In this document: positions 45,047 through 59,577 of the stretch, piece after piece
Layout of the letters: each line of letters opens with the position of its first letter
How positions within the stretch are numbered: position 1 is the first letter of the stretch
DNA from: Anisakis pegreffii
Taxonomy: Eukaryota; Nematoda; Chromadorea; Rhabditida; Anisakidae
DNA: 64,000 bases
Direction: 5' to 3'
Assembly: GCA_035041965.1 (NCBI GenBank)
Contig: JAPYMA010000254.1
Location: 62,001-126,000 of the forward strand
The notes under the pieces: generated by a model
Database searches by the model: none
The model's input: the letters and a program-made list of their open reading frames with translations, nothing else
What the model was told of the DNA's origin: nothing
Position numbers and translations under genes: made by a program

Positions 45047-48000
45047 TCGCATTTCCGGTCACTGTCATCGGAAACAATACAACGCAACGATCGCCACTAC
45101 TGTTCGCGAAAAGGCAAATGAACGTTGTACTTATATTCATTCAACTACTAGGAAAATTATTCAGCTGAATTGATCATCGTGTGCAAAAATTGGAAAACAG
45201 AAGAGTTATCGGAAAATACATTGGTAACTGAAAATTCATTAGAACAAGCCAACGGGCTTTATCATATGAAGCATACTATTGGAGAAAATTGAAACGATCA
45301 TTAAAATTGGATGAATGTTTGAGACATATTCTGTTCCACTTTATACAGGTAAGTTACCGGAGCACAAGAATTTGATATAATTAACTCGGTGAACATCACA
45401 AGAAATATGAGCACGACGCCATAAAGGTATTGAGCCATGAAGGCATGAAGGAAATTTGCGCATTTGATAACAGTCATGAAATATACACATGCTTAAACTG
45501 ATATATGTATGTACACGTATGCAGAGTGGCATTGCTGGTATGTTAATGTTGAAAACATGCATTTTGTGACGTTTTTAGCCTGGAGCAGTTGTTGACATTT
45601 GAATTGCGAGGAGGACAGCAACATCAGTGAATGATAGTGAAACGATGATTGATGCAGTCGCAGATGACACTCAAAAATAGCTTTTGATCGACGATCTTGT
45701 GGTGGAGCGATTCGCATCCAGCAGTACATTTCACATGGCGATAGAACAAGTGAAATCCACTCATGGCAGAACCTTCAGAGATCGTCGATCTCCAAAAGTT
45801 CTGCCTGAGTAGAAGGATGCCGAAACATCTCCAAAGAGTTCACTTCATATGAGGAAATTTGGAAATGTCCAGCTTTAATGCAACGAAAATTCCATGAGCA
45901 TAAGCAATGTTTCGACCAGAAAGGGAAATTCTCTTAGATTTGGGAATAAGACCTCTACGGATCAATGAGTCATGGTTAAGGAGTTGGTTTCATCAGAAGA
46001 GTGCATAAGAAAACTGCTGAACTGAGTAAGACAAAGCGGTCATAACAATGGAAGGATTCAGAGATGAGACTGAAGAGATGACGCTAAGCATGAAGATTAT
46101 GAATGCTTTAATCGCTATGTAAGCGAAAAACGAACCGCATCACATCATGCATGCCGTAATCACATCCAACAGACATATGATGAAATATGATATTTTCCAT
46201 TGTCGAAAAAATGCGATCGCATTGACCAGCATTCAATGAGGTAAACGCCCATTCATTCGTAAGAACTACAGCTATTTTCGCGAAAATGTCAACAACAGCA
46301 ATGATTCGAATACTCCGTTCAACTGTCACAAGCAGAATCAGCCACAAAACTACGAGCGATGAAAAACGAATATAATTGCGTTTCAATCATTCAAAGTTAT
46401 CCATGAGCTCCAAAATTTTGGTTTTAACCATGCCATTTGCTATAATATACCTGTTTCTTGCTGAGAAATTGATGAGTTCGACGTGTTCAACGTCTCGTTT
46501 AGGTATCACCGTATGAGCATTTGAATATTTCAAACGTATCGATGGCAACAATCAGTGTACATTTGCAGCAATTGGAGCGAATGATAATAAAGTTTTGACG
46601 AACCACAATAGACCTCTACAGTTACCAGGCATTGACTAACATTATTTTCCATGCAGATTCACGCATTTTTCGTGCGTTTGTGAAATTTGTTTGCTGTGAA
46701 CAACAAATGACATTATGCGAGAAGTGATACTTGAAATAGATGAGAAAGAGGAAAAACACGCGCATAAACTGAGACTAGGAGTGAAATGGATGGAAAACAT
46801 ATTTGATATTGTCGACATACTCGTATCGATTCTCGGAATGGAGTAGTACTCTTACGGCTAAGGGATGACAACAGCGAACATGAGGTAGTGATAGCAGCCT
46901 GAACGATTTGTGTAAGTGTGACAACCGCTTTGCAATTCGACAATGTGTTTCTGCTGGAACGCATACTGTAGACATTATACGGTAGGAAATGATTCATGTT
47001 CAGTTGTTGGTTTCAATTGAAGTCATAAATTTCAGTCACTCAGCCATAATTTACTTCGAACAACGCATCCGCGATCGTGCTTTGACAAGACCCATTTGCA
47101 TTATTCGTGAACGTCATGCTGACGGATGATTTAGCGTTCCAAATAAAACGATCATGACTTTGATCAATTGTATCTCATCATTTCAGTTTCTTAGGAGCAA
47201 TACTTAATAAACCAAATGTTCATTTACTTATGCGTTTGAATAATGAACGCTGTTTCAGTCAATTCGTCTACTAAATCATTTTGCGCAATCCGCGTTGTTC
47301 TAGCGAAAAGACTTCACCGAAAGGTTCAAATTATCAGCTCATCATTTTCACACTCTGATGGCGTGCGTGCAAATACACTCGTATTTGAGCGCAATCGTGT
47401 CTAGGAAGTAAGGTGAGACAATGGTATAGCCTCCTTTTAGGTATACCAACCACTCTTAAATCAAGCCATCTGAACATTTCTTAGCATTCGAATTTTTCCG
47501 CATCACATAACTTATCTTCTCATTGAAGCAAACAATCTCTATTGCTAAAACAATAGCAAAATGATCGTACAATGCCTTTTCATCGGCAAAAAATGGAAAA
47601 GTTTTGGTAGGTAGACTAAAAGAAAATCTCAGTAGATCAACCACCATAAATGTTTAAAAACGATGTAATCGTAAAGTAATGACACACAACGAGATCGGGA
47701 TGAAAGAAAGCTGTGAGGCATTTCTGTTATAAATTTCAAAAACGAAGGGTACTTTCACTGATAATGCTTGTGCTCTTCAACGAACAGTCCGTGAATTAAA
47801 CGAAAATATGGAACGTGAAAACGAAAATCCAATATAGACATGAACAGAAATTTTTGATGAACAGTTGCGGATATGAATAAAATGTATAGAAATTTTACGT
47901 CAGCCTAGGTTGGATAGACTCGAACAGTCAGCAGTGGTGAGTGCCCACGTAGATAACGTATTGATGTTCGATCAAGAAGAATAACTTCAAAATGAAAAGC

Positions 48001-48942
48001 ATCCTCTATGCATTGACCATATGTGCATTTTTATCAAGTGCAACGGTAGAATATTTCTCGGAGTGAATGTAATCCAGCGCAACATGATTCTTCATACCCA
48101 CACAGAATACATTGTTAATCTTATGTGGCAGCTGTGAGCGGGATTCAATTTCACGGATTAGTTGGATCATATTCGGTTACTGTTTCGCGGATCGCTGCGA
48201 GATATCGCTGCACTAATTAGCTTGTTCAATTACTCATTCCTGGATCGATTTTTCGGATGGAAGAAATTTCTTCACACTAAATTCAAGCCTTCCTACTCAT
48301 AGCATTGGTCACTGAAAAGAATTGCCTTGAAACTAATATGTTCGAGATTCTGAAGAAAATTGTAAACTATGAAAGTTAACAAGGAATATTTATAGCTGTG
48401 CATAATAGATGACCCAAACGAATGACGAAAATCGCAGATATCACAACAGAAGGGTGCATGAACTCTTGTTGCTGTTCTGCAAATGCATCAGGTAAATAAC
48501 TGAATATGACTGGATCAGAGTACTTGGAAGTGACATTTACAGATAGATATACTGCAGTGCACATATGACGTAAGAGGTTAATTGAGCGAATCAAGAGGAG
48601 TAATCACAAAACTAATGAATATTTCAAAACCCTCCGTTTCTCTTGTACGAAATATGCCCTTTGATGATGAAGTCGGAATTCTAGGCAACTATACAGAGAC
48701 ATTCACCAGTGATAAATCTGAAAAATCTGAAAAACGTACGAATGCCGAACGTCCAACCGTCCAAACGTTAAGATCTGAAGAATTCTTTCGACGAGTTGCG
48801 GTGAAGAGACAATCAATCCGCTCGAGTGAGAATAACAGTGCTCTGTTTTTTCTGATACTGATAATCGAAGGAAAGAGATGTCACAATGGTAAATTATGAT
48901 GTTATGATGGGAAATGTGCTTTATCGTTGATCCCTCGGGAAC

Positions 48943-49024
48943 CTTCACAAAAACACCAGTAAATGAGTAGAATGCACGCAATGGCTGCTCATTCCCTTCT
49001 TCATTATCGATAATTTCAGTCCGA
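48943..49024 (-). other. Candidate coding exon, unassigned
   Basis: The exon is bounded by TTTTGCAG before 49024 and AAG|GTTCCC after 48943. It reads TEIIDNEEGNEQPLRAF then a short Phe/Val-rich end, with an incoming phase that fits the donors at 53872 or 53854. No domain recognised. It may be random. Confidence 0.25.
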
Positions 49025-52000
49025 CTGCAAAACAACAATGACGGCACGATAACACAACTCAGTCTGACGCCGTAATATATTTGGGTATTCAACTTCCATA
49101 GATTTGCCTATTAGAGACAAATATAACAGAGCTAATTACGGCAGCGGATCACGTGACCAGACATCGCACCTCAAACATCTCACATAATAATAAACAGCTT
49201 AATTTCTGAGCAACAAATTCTGATAAACAGATCAATACGTTGTTTCTCTCTTCCAAAACTCAACAAACGAATGGAAAGTGATAAAAATCGTTGATGTTCA
49301 TGAAAGTTTCCAAACTGTTGTCTTTCACCGATTAGAAAATCTTTCGTGTGGAATTGATAAAACTTAAAGCGTTCAAAAACAATTTCTAATGAATCAACGA
49401 TCGCATTTTCAGTGAATAAAAGAAAATCACCTCTTTCAGTGATGTAAACTCGTTGCAGTAACCATGTTGATAAAGATGACGACGTTAGAGTCATGTGACC
49501 ATAAGAAAATGTTTTAGTGAAACACAAATTATGATATTATGAAATATTTTACATGGCTGATCCCACGGCAACCGTCAGAAACAGCACCGAATGAGCGAGC
49601 GGATGCATGCAATGCACGACGCACTAACGGGGATGCATCATTTGAGTGCAGATCGCCAGCGATACAGCTAATCGCATGGGCAAAATCCTTGCGATTAATA
49701 TTCAGTGTCAGTAATTCAATTTGATGTTTTTCGATGAATGCATTCTCGTACATCAATGCAAATTAATTTCATTGAGAACCGTCTGTGTACGTGGATGTCC
49801 ACTTCAGCGATTCATGAATTTCATGCTGCCACCTCTATCACATTACACTCCAAACACTTTCATCCGATCGTCTGATGGAGAATTACTGGTGGAAAATCGC
49901 TCAAGGACTACGATTTCTTAGCGCAATCGATGTTGGAAAAAACATTTGCACGTGTGATGATGAATATTTTAGTGGAGCATGCAGAGATGAATGCATACAA
50001 ATTATGGTATGCAGCATTTAAGTAGATAAAATTATTGGGAAATCATAATGTATTCCAGATGCTGACCATTCATGCACGCTTTACCTTTCGACTGCAGAAA
50101 TTTCGATCACGTTAGAAGGTAATGCTCAGACTCAATCTCAGATCTAGGATCAAGACTTGTTGTTATTGCTAGTTTCATCTTCATATGCACTTTGCGTGGT
50201 CATGTGATCAAATAACCAGATAGTGGACCAAAATCTTGTTTGCGAAACGCGCTTGTAATTGCTTGTCATTGTGGGTTTTCGCGTTGGTTTATCATTCATA
50301 ATAAATTTTTAATACATTTCACACACAAAAACTATCGATATGCGCAGTGAGGAAATATCATTCCCTGAAGTCAATAATATTAAAATGTGTAGTCCATGAT
50401 AAATTACTTGACAGAGTGTAATATTTAATATGCGTTGTCATTCTGAGCAAGTGGAATAGGAGGAAGCATGTAACATTAACGGAAAAACGTGTCGACAGAA
50501 ATAAATCAAAAATAGCTCCGAAAATGGTACATTTTCTGCGATAAGTGGTGATGTTAGTAGTAATTAAGAAGCAAGCGCATGCGACCATTTCGTTATCATG
50601 CATTCAAACGCACTTCAGAGGCAGGAATTGTGTACATGAATCTGAATACTGAAGCAATTTGACACAGATATAGCCACTTGATTCGATCAGAACATTTTCG
50701 AGTAGATTTCCTCTCGCGGTAGGGGAACAATTCCAAATAAAACCTATGGTTAATCCATAATTTATAAGATGACGATGTCGTGGACGTGCATGAATACATT
50801 GTTATAAACATCTCGAGCAAGCATTTGTTGTCGCAACAATTCCACTGCCTGAGAGTATCTGCTGAAAATGAAGCACGTTCATTTGAATGCAAAATGATTT
50901 TTGCAGTTGTCTTCGAAAGCGTTCGAAACGTTGAGTTGTTTTGTTTTGTGGACACTCGAAGTATTCATGGGGAGTGATTTTGATAAAGAATTTGCGGTAA
51001 GTGACAAACGCGACAGATATCTTTAAAGTAACAACAATGTGAATGAATGTGTCCAATCTGATGAAGACTGACAATGAGCAAAAAAAGCTTGACTGCACTA
51101 TTAAATAACGTTGATATTGTCTATTGCGGTAATCGAATACAAACATTGATACTTCTGAGTGAAGAGTGAGTGGCTTGATGATGACGATAATGACTAATGA
51201 ATATTTCAAGTATCAATTAAGAATCATTTTAATTGTATATTCGTCAACACATAAAATTCGAAGAGACTAAATTGGCAATACAACTAAAAATTGTATGTTA
51301 TCGCCACATATGAACAAGTCAACAATTTCTGAATAATTCTCTATTTGAAACAATCATTCGGCAATAATCAATTTTTGCAATTGATGTTCCTTCTAGAAAT
51401 TGCTTTCCAGTCAATGACTATGTTGTTGCTCTGAACAAGTGAATCATTGAAGCCATGAGAAAACAAGCATTTCTACTTGAACTGAATAATAGTGAATAAT
51501 AGCATATTCTCATACAAACATGATCATATTCACATAAGAGTGCTCGATATGAAATATTGTGTGCAGGTGTGTTCTTTTCGGAGCATTCCGAGAATAAGGA
51601 CACTCATTCAAGCTAGCAAACAGCACAGGGTGACTCCCTGTACTATGAGAACGTGGTTCCGAAACTGACTGACAACTCAAGAAGTGCTCATTTATTTTAC
51701 GATGGAAATATTTCTGGATGATTTTCCAATTTCCGTTCCGATCAGTGTCAGTGTTGAGATAGACGACTAGATTTGATGAGTGCCATGAATTCGCTGGTTT
51801 ATTTGTTCATCGCTAACGAATTCAACAAATCGGGGTTTACAGATTCGAAAATTTTTTTTTCAGAAAAATTTTTTTATTGAGCACATGAAAGAACTGAGTA
51901 GGAAAACGTCTACTGGGAATGTGATTGAAAAGGACAAGAGATGTTTGTAGGGTACTGTGTCAAAGAATAATTTCGTATTATTCGCAGTTTCAATTGCTCA

Positions 52001-53853
52001 GAGATCACGCATACTCGATGGGTTTTGTTCGAACGGAGGAATCAATAAATAAGTAATGTTTTCTCGGCTATTAATTTCCATTCCACTTATCTCTAGTTCA
52101 ATAACCTAGCATCACATAAACAACACGATAACGGATGTAGCTGAACATGCACAATTGACCATTATATAAATAGGTAGTGATTAGCTGAATGAACTGCTTT
52201 GAATGCTCTCCGAAAAAGCATTTGATGAAATACGCAATTACGGAGTGGGGTACTGAACAAACGAATCGAGCAAAAAAGCTTTCAAAAGAAATCGCTTCAT
52301 TAGGATGTTGCTCGGAAACGGCGGACAGCACATCACAAGCGCTCCATGCATACCCATTAGGAACAGCCATTGCGATAATAAAATGTGCAAGTACATTTGC
52401 ATACGTACATGCTGATTGTACAGGTAAATGAATGTAAGTAATACCTACCATATTTTCAAACGTGTACTCTTACGTAGAAATTTGCTTTTCGAATGTTTGA
52501 CATGAGTGAAAAGCAGCAAACATGACTTTTCTCAGCGTTTATTTGTTTTCAAGTGCTACAGATGAATAAGATTCATGCAATCTTATCAATGTTGAACAGT
52601 GCTTGTTGAACATTCTCGGAGTGTCAATCCGAAGAACATTTCCCAGACACACAACGTGGATGTATGACGGTGTGACTTTTTTGCAACAGTTTGTAGCCGT
52701 GCGAAATTAATTAGAAATGATGCACAAGAAAATCGGGAATGTTGCGAAGGTTAGCAGTAATTGGTAGTGCACTATTGTGCCCTACACGTGGTGAGACTGA
52801 AAGGTTGCTAAAATATTCATGAATCGTTACGTTTTGTTTTGGCAGTTTTCAGTTTCATTGCTCTAAGTGAATAGCGTAGGTTGAGCGAATATTTGGACGT
52901 TTAGCATTTCGCAATAAGCCACGCAAAGTTACTGATAACAAAACCGTCGCCATCGTTATCAAAGTACTCATCCGAATGTTTTGCTCGATTAACACCGCCC
53001 ATTTAATCATATCTCCTCCTTCCACTAGTTACATACTAATATCCATTTGTTTCAGCTGTGTCCAAGCAATCGATCAAGCTTCCAGGCAAGTGCAGAAGAC
53101 ATATGATAAAAACTTTCAGAAAAAAATGCCATGTGGAAACGTCATTCTTAAACTTATCCAATTAGCACCAAACGAATTCACGTCATCAGCAAGTTGTTGG
53201 CATGTGAGAAGAAGATTGCTGTGAATTTTAAGAATTTTGCAATTTAAGAATTTTGCAACGTTCAGTTTGTTGTGGATATAGCAGCTTAAGTGTGATTATG
53301 TGCTCCATTGGATGCAGTTCCTTCGCAGATATGATGTGAAATCTCAAGCTGATCCACAAATAGAACAACGCCATAAGCAAAAGAAAATAAGAATTTCAAA
53401 CAAGATTAGTCGCGCAAAGCAACACAAAATGTCTGTCATACGCTCACTTTCAGTTAGGCGCTGAATGAATGCGTAATAAATTATCACAATTGGCAGATGG
53501 TCACTGAAGAAAGAATTCATTAGTGAATTGATCGGGTGCATAATTATGAAGCAAACTGATGAATATCGAACGCATGATGCATATCAATGCAATATGCAGT
53601 ATTTTAGGCAGTTGCATTATCATAATAACACTGTGTTAATTAAATAAATAATAGGCTTCGTAATTAATTTATGATTAAATAGGCTCCAAATAGATACAAT
53701 ACTGATTCCAAAATAACCAACTGATGCAAATGAAATCAAGTTCAGTGCAGCAATATGAAGGAGTTTGATCGAAAGGCGTTATGCAGATCGAATGAAAGTT
53801 CTTGCGCAAGTTTATAATGCATTAATTCATCACAATTCGAAGGATCGAATAAC

Positions 53854-53981
53854 CTGGAATCACTGCTTAACCTCAGTGAATTAATATATTCTTCTGATAC
53901 ACCAGTGATCTGATACGCTCCGTCTGACAGCACTTTGCCGTTTCCGATGCCTTCGCTTGCATCTAATCGTGGAATGCATCG
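53854..53981 (-). other. Candidate coding exon, unassigned (weak discoidin-like look)
   Basis: After TTTATAAATTCAG-like acceptor sequence the frame reads CIPRLDASEGIGNGKVLSDG and on through YQITGVSEEYINS. Donors of the same phase lie at 53872 and 53854. Spacing of the Cys, Gly and Asp residues faintly recalls the start of F5/8C (discoidin) domains, but the key SS and Trp residues are not seen. The frame stays open beyond the donors to about 53742. Confidence 0.28.
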
Positions 53982-55112
53982 CTGAATTTAATTGAACTTT
54001 TTCACCAACACAACATTAGCACATAATTATTAGGGTCTCATCAGACTGACATTGCGTTATGGAAGATAAAAATATTGTCAGATGACCTTTTCGAGGTTGC
54101 AGCAGAAGAGGATAGAAAATGAATGTTTTTTTTTTCTAAAGTGGACGTAACGAGACATCTGTAATTTATGCATTCACTTTAAGAAATTAAATCGAGACGC
54201 ATGAAGAAGTGTGATGCTTGTTAGGTAAATGGTTATCGTTCGTCTGGGAATGGATAGATGAATGTACACAACAACGGTCTGATCAATTGAGTTTATAATT
54301 AGCAGTTATGTTTACAATCAAATGAGTTCAAGTCTCTCAACCATTTTGAATGTTCCTCTCAACGAGATCGTTTCCTCATTCATGTTGCCTTTAAATTTTC
54401 AACAATTCTGAACCCTGAGGAGCACTCAGAAAGCAGTCAACACCGAAAAATTTCACCAAAAAATTCAGGTCATGAATATTGCATACTGAAAAACACAACA
54501 AAAACAATGCAGGGAATGCATAAGGTTTAAGCAATAGGTTGTGCATTAATTCGATCAATGAGGACTCATAAGATAATACCTCATGAATAATCGTGTGCTG
54601 TTGGTGACTGGAAGCATGAACAGCTAATGATGAATAAGAATTTGCAAAAATGGAGAACGGTTATGCGACCAATCAAAACTTGCATATCGAAAGGGGTTTT
54701 CTTTCACGATTCCGGCAAATATTCATCGAAGCAGATTGAAATTGAATGCAATTTCCTATTGTTTTCTGGACATACTCCATTTAATTATATGACGAAATTG
54801 TTGTAATGAGGTTCGATCATCCGTTGAGACTAGAGAGTGGTATTAGTGACTGGAGAGTTTCGGTGATGGAACAACAGCTAATAACAAAGTCAAAAAGAAT
54901 TGAATTACGTCAAACAGGATCTTAGATGTGGAATGAAGCTTAAAGTCATTTGGTAAGGCATAATACAAGACGATCATTCGTTTCTCGTGGATCAAAGAGC
55001 GTTGTCCATCATTTAGACAAATGAAGTTTCCATTCAATGTGTTTGTTGTTTGTAGTGGAAATTAATCGACTTTCTTAGTATTTACGAAAAATACTTCTAA
55101 AAAATATAGTAC

Positions 55113-55233
55113 TTTAAATTTGTATGTTCCAGTACTCGTCTCCACCAGATAAATCGATCCGTTAGACGAATCATTATACATTATATGCGTTGAATGAAAA
55201 ATATGTTTTCCGCTGAACATTTTGCCGAAGATA
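55113..55233 (-). other. Candidate coding exon, unassigned
   Basis: An acceptor TTTATTCAG precedes 55233 and a donor AAA|GTACTA follows 55113. The open frame (ending SIYLVETSTGTYKFK) enters in phase 2 and leaves in phase 0, compatible with the candidates at 56462-56268 and 53981-53854. No domain is assigned. Confidence 0.22.
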
Positions 55234-56267
55234 CTGAATAAACGCAATTATACACTCCTATTCAATGAACCCAGACGGACACTCGGTCTGTCTCGTAATA
55301 AAGAGAAGACGAAAAGTTGGAAGAAGAAGAAGAAGCACAGTGAAAGAAGCATTTCCTAATCGAATAAAATCGTCGTTTGATGCAATCAAAAATTGAAAAA
55401 TCTATTCAGGCATTATGATCTAGAGTTTGTTTGCATATGTCATGTGCGCTTGAGCTTCGCGAAGCACAAAGACATTCGTGGATAGCAGTGAAAAGTAACG
55501 AGTACGAGTAGGGCGGTGTGTGTTTGCATTATAGTTGCCATCATAAGATTTGTTTGTTTTATGAGACGACTCCTAGTTTGGAACACGTCGTCAGAGTGCA
55601 TATGACGAAATGTTGAATGCTGATGGATCAGTAGTACGCGTCATTGTTGCTCATTCCATATGAATAATGGTCATCGTTATCGTTATGGCACTGAACATAA
55701 AATTAAAAATTCGAACTCGGGCGCAACATTTGAATTTCACTGATACCGATGAAATAGCAATACCAATGCATTCATACAACGCAATCAGGCGAAATGCGAC
55801 CGAATGCATTGCAATCACGTTTGATTACACTTCGATTGTATATGAACACAATTCGAGGCAATTCGAGGCAGATGTGAATCTAACATATGACGAAACTACT
55901 ACCAAAAGCGTCTTTCTCAAAGGATGACGAGGTTTCTTAGGGCTCAACTCAATCATCCGTTCACTTTCGTTGACTATTGATCAAGTCATCTTGGCTGAAT
56001 CTTACACAAGTTTTACTTGATGTTGGCTTAGGCTAAGCTCAGAGTTTGGTGAGCGGTGACGCCCTTGAAAATAGTGTTCGGAAAAAAAAACGGTGTTGCA
56101 GCTAACTCATAACCACGATTTCATAACAATGGGTATTGTGTTGTTGTTCATTGCAAAAAGCCACTAAATTCCAGTGATGGACGGAGTATCAATCCGTTGA
56201 AACCACATGGATGCTGCTGCTAAATCAATGAGTATTTCGATTCCGTTCTCAGTTCAAAAACTACAAC

Positions 56268-56462
56268 TCTTTCTCAAAATGTATTCTTAGTTCTCGACGG
56301 AATATTAGATTGGTCTCAGGTGGAGCGATGGACGTTAAAACTTTCAAACATTCAGAATATGACCGCTTATATGACAGCGTTTTGGGGAAAACTGTCATAG
56401 GAGGACTAAGCATATTAATCACATAGGGATGCTCATCAAACACCGAGAAGAAATGAAGACCT
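56268..56462 (-). other. Candidate coding exon, unassigned (weak CUB-like look)
   Basis: A 195-nt open stretch runs from an AAG acceptor to a GA|GTTGTA donor (phase 2). It reads through MLSPPMTVFPK and CLKVLTSIAPPETNL, which loosely resembles the first half of a CUB domain. This is weak support; treat it as a lead only. Confidence 0.22.
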
Positions 56463-59444
56463 CTTGAAGATTTATGTAGCAATTAAATACTGATGTTGTT
56501 CAGAGGCTGAAATAATACAATTCTCGAAAAAAATTTAATGATTACACATTGGATAAAAGTTAGTGAATCATCCGGACAGAGCTTATTATTGCATACCGAT
56601 TGACAACGGAAACACGACTGCAAATTGCAAATGACAGAAGCATCGTGTTGAATTCACTTCGAAGTAGTTAAGAAATCAATGTTCATTGCAAACGCCTGAG
56701 AAGTGAGCAATAAACTCTGAAATGTACTGCCCATAAAAGTAACTGCTCGAATCTCGATGTAATCCAACAGCTAAATAGAGGTACCACGAGAGGAGAAATT
56801 TCTGAAAAGAGGAATTATTCAAAAAATTCGGTCAAACATAATTACATTCACAATAAAATTTTCCAATCGCTCACTAGCAAATGCTGTCAAAAGCATTCGT
56901 GCAAAGCGTATGCTAACGGAGTTAGCGAAATGAAAAATACTCTCAAAAATAATTTACATGAAGAGTCACTTCACGAAGACTCAAACAATAAACAAACATA
57001 TATTATAAAATGTGCATAATTAGTCAATAAGACATATTACTACTCGTTTTTCAATAACACATTCCATAATGCAAATTGAATGAAATTCAGTAAAGTACTG
57101 CTGAGTTATTCAAGCGATCTGAACGACATAATACACAATGCTCATCGCTGGACGGGGATGTAGTAGTTCGGCATTACGAACATAAAATATAATTAGCGAC
57201 ATTCTCATGCATCACATGATCAAGCGAAAATTGTTCACAGATTATGAGGATAAAGAAGAGTTTTCATTGCTAACGTTATTTGATGAACGGCTGATAGAGT
57301 AGGAAGTGAGGTTTCTGGTCGGATAAGATGCAACATAAGCAAGTACGCCTCTAATGCCTTTTGGAATAAACAACGAAAGATGAGGAGTAAAAAGTTGGTA
57401 AGTAAATTACTTTTTAGTGAATGGATGGATATAGTCGATGATTCTAGTGGGCACTCGCAAATAAATACGCGCATAAAAGCAGCGAGTTTGTGGCTGCTGG
57501 CACTATTCAAGTTGGTGCCAACAACCCGTAAGCTAAGATCAACATTCATCCGTGTAGCTGATATGCATGGTTCGAGAGTGATGCAGCATGAATCGTCGTC
57601 GTCGTCTATCTTTTCAACTGGGCTTCATCATCTACGACGAACAATGTTGTCAGTTGTTGAGGCTGCTCAAGCATTATTCAGTTGGATGTCGTCGTATGCA
57701 GCAGCACCAAGCATCATGCATGCTCTGTGTCGTCGTTCTCCAATCGATATCAGCACCACATAATTCCTTTGAAAATGCATGAATTAAGTCAGTCATTATG
57801 CAAGCAATACATCCACATAGGCACACAAACACACACGCATTTCTTAGGTGCACATCAGCCACTACACTATTCATATCATGCTATATTCTGTCTACAGCTT
57901 TTCTTCCTCATCTATAAAATCGAGTAGGATTCCCAGATAATATCGACGAAAATTACTCGTTTTCAGCGTGAAATCCCATATTCAATGGTCAATCTACTCA
58001 TATCCATGTTTATCCATATCTTCGCAGCACTAATCACCTCATTAGTGCATTTTTGTCTTTTTCCCCGACTTGATCGCCAACATTTTCAAAATGCACAACC
58101 CAGACTTGCTTTAGATCAATTAATGATGAGTATTTTAGACAACTTTGGGCATAATGGATGTTGTCGTTTCTCGAAGTGAGTTAGCAGTGATTGCTGAACG
58201 TGTGCATATTTAATGAGCACGAAACATACTCAGCTCATCAAATGATCGAAATTTAATCCGTTCGTAGAAGCCTTATCAGTTCGATGCTCACGCAGTGAAC
58301 AGACTTCTTCCTCAGCGGTGTCTGCAATTCAGACTGACGAGACGCAGTGATCGCTGAGAGTGAATGAGAAATTCTTTCGAGTTACCAACTGTGATATCTG
58401 AAATCTAAATATTTGAAACTCGACACTCATCAACAATCTCAGTTTCTAGAACAACGTTGAATATTGAAAGATGATCCTTTGCAAGTATGTTTCACAAGGA
58501 GAGGTGTCATTTCTGCGATAGGGATATTTTTTCTCTTGTAAAAAAGTATTTTAATTGTGGAAAGCCCAACAAGTTAATCGAGAATGTGAACTGATTTCGA
58601 TGAGTAGTTTCTTTTCTACATTGGAGCATTATTGAAACTTGGTGTAACATACATCACATGAATGTTGTTTGTTTACACGATGAGCGATTTGTTTGTTGAA
58701 AAAAAGAATGTCAATGTATTCTCCAAAGTCAAAAGTCAATAACTGAAAGAAGATCATTCGAATGAGCAAGATGGTTAGTTTTTTGGAGGAGAGAACAATG
58801 TTTTCATGAGGAAATATTCGAATGATCATAACATCGTTGATGTTGTTTCTGTAGATGCTATACGCATATGCCAAAATAAAGAAACAGCTCTCTTCACGTA
58901 GCATATGAAGAATGAGTGAGTGAGTGCATGAAAATGAAACAATTTAACGCCTCGGCGAATGAACCATTATGAGCACCTATTGAAACATGAAGCCATCTTA
59001 AGATCGACGCGCTTTCAGATGATTTATTCGTGTTCATGAATCAATTTTTCAATCAGGCACGCAATTCAACAAGAAATTCTCATTCATCAACGAAGAAATA
59101 ATTGAAAAAAGAGCAACACGTTCTCCTCAGCTGCCTTTGACAACTATTCCAGATAATCACCATAAGCTTTCATTTTCTAAACAACAAGTTTTCTTCATCT
59201 ACAAGCCTCCTGAGAGTTTTTTCGTTGAATGCAGTCGCTTCTCAATATCAGGCACTTGCTTCCTTCAGTCTTATATGATTGATTATGTTGACTGCAGTAG
59301 AATATATGCTTCATTCTTGCGTATGTTCCCACGACAAGTGATGAAGAATACCACAAATCTTATTGAGCTATTTCGATTAGAGGGGAATTATCGAGTCAGG
59401 GTTTGAATGCTTTCAACAAAATGAATGCAGCCCAAGTTTAGCAC

Positions 59445-59577
59445 CTGAATTTTCCTCAATACATTGACATAATGCAGTCTTATTGGATCATGCAAAGGCA
59501 AGATAACACTGAAAAGGTTCCAAAATGACTCGTCACCATGTATTCGCATTTGAAGTAGTATCGCTTGCTCCACTGAA
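59445..59577 (-). other. Candidate coding exon, unassigned
   Basis: It begins after CTTCATTCAG and ends ATTCAG|GTGCTA. The 44-codon frame (SVEQAILLQMRIHGDE onward) has balanced composition and both splice sites, but no known domain. It may belong with the other minus-strand candidates downstream. Confidence 0.25.

Noticed and set aside
52098..52451. Overlapping long ORFs on both strands near 52.2 kb
   Set aside because: Both strands are open in the same bases, neither has recognisable motifs, and no flanking splice structure could be built.
57235..57782. GC-richer patch with ORFs on both strands (TCG repeats)
   Set aside because: Open frames there are explained by short GTC/TCG repeats; no domain or consistent exon structure.
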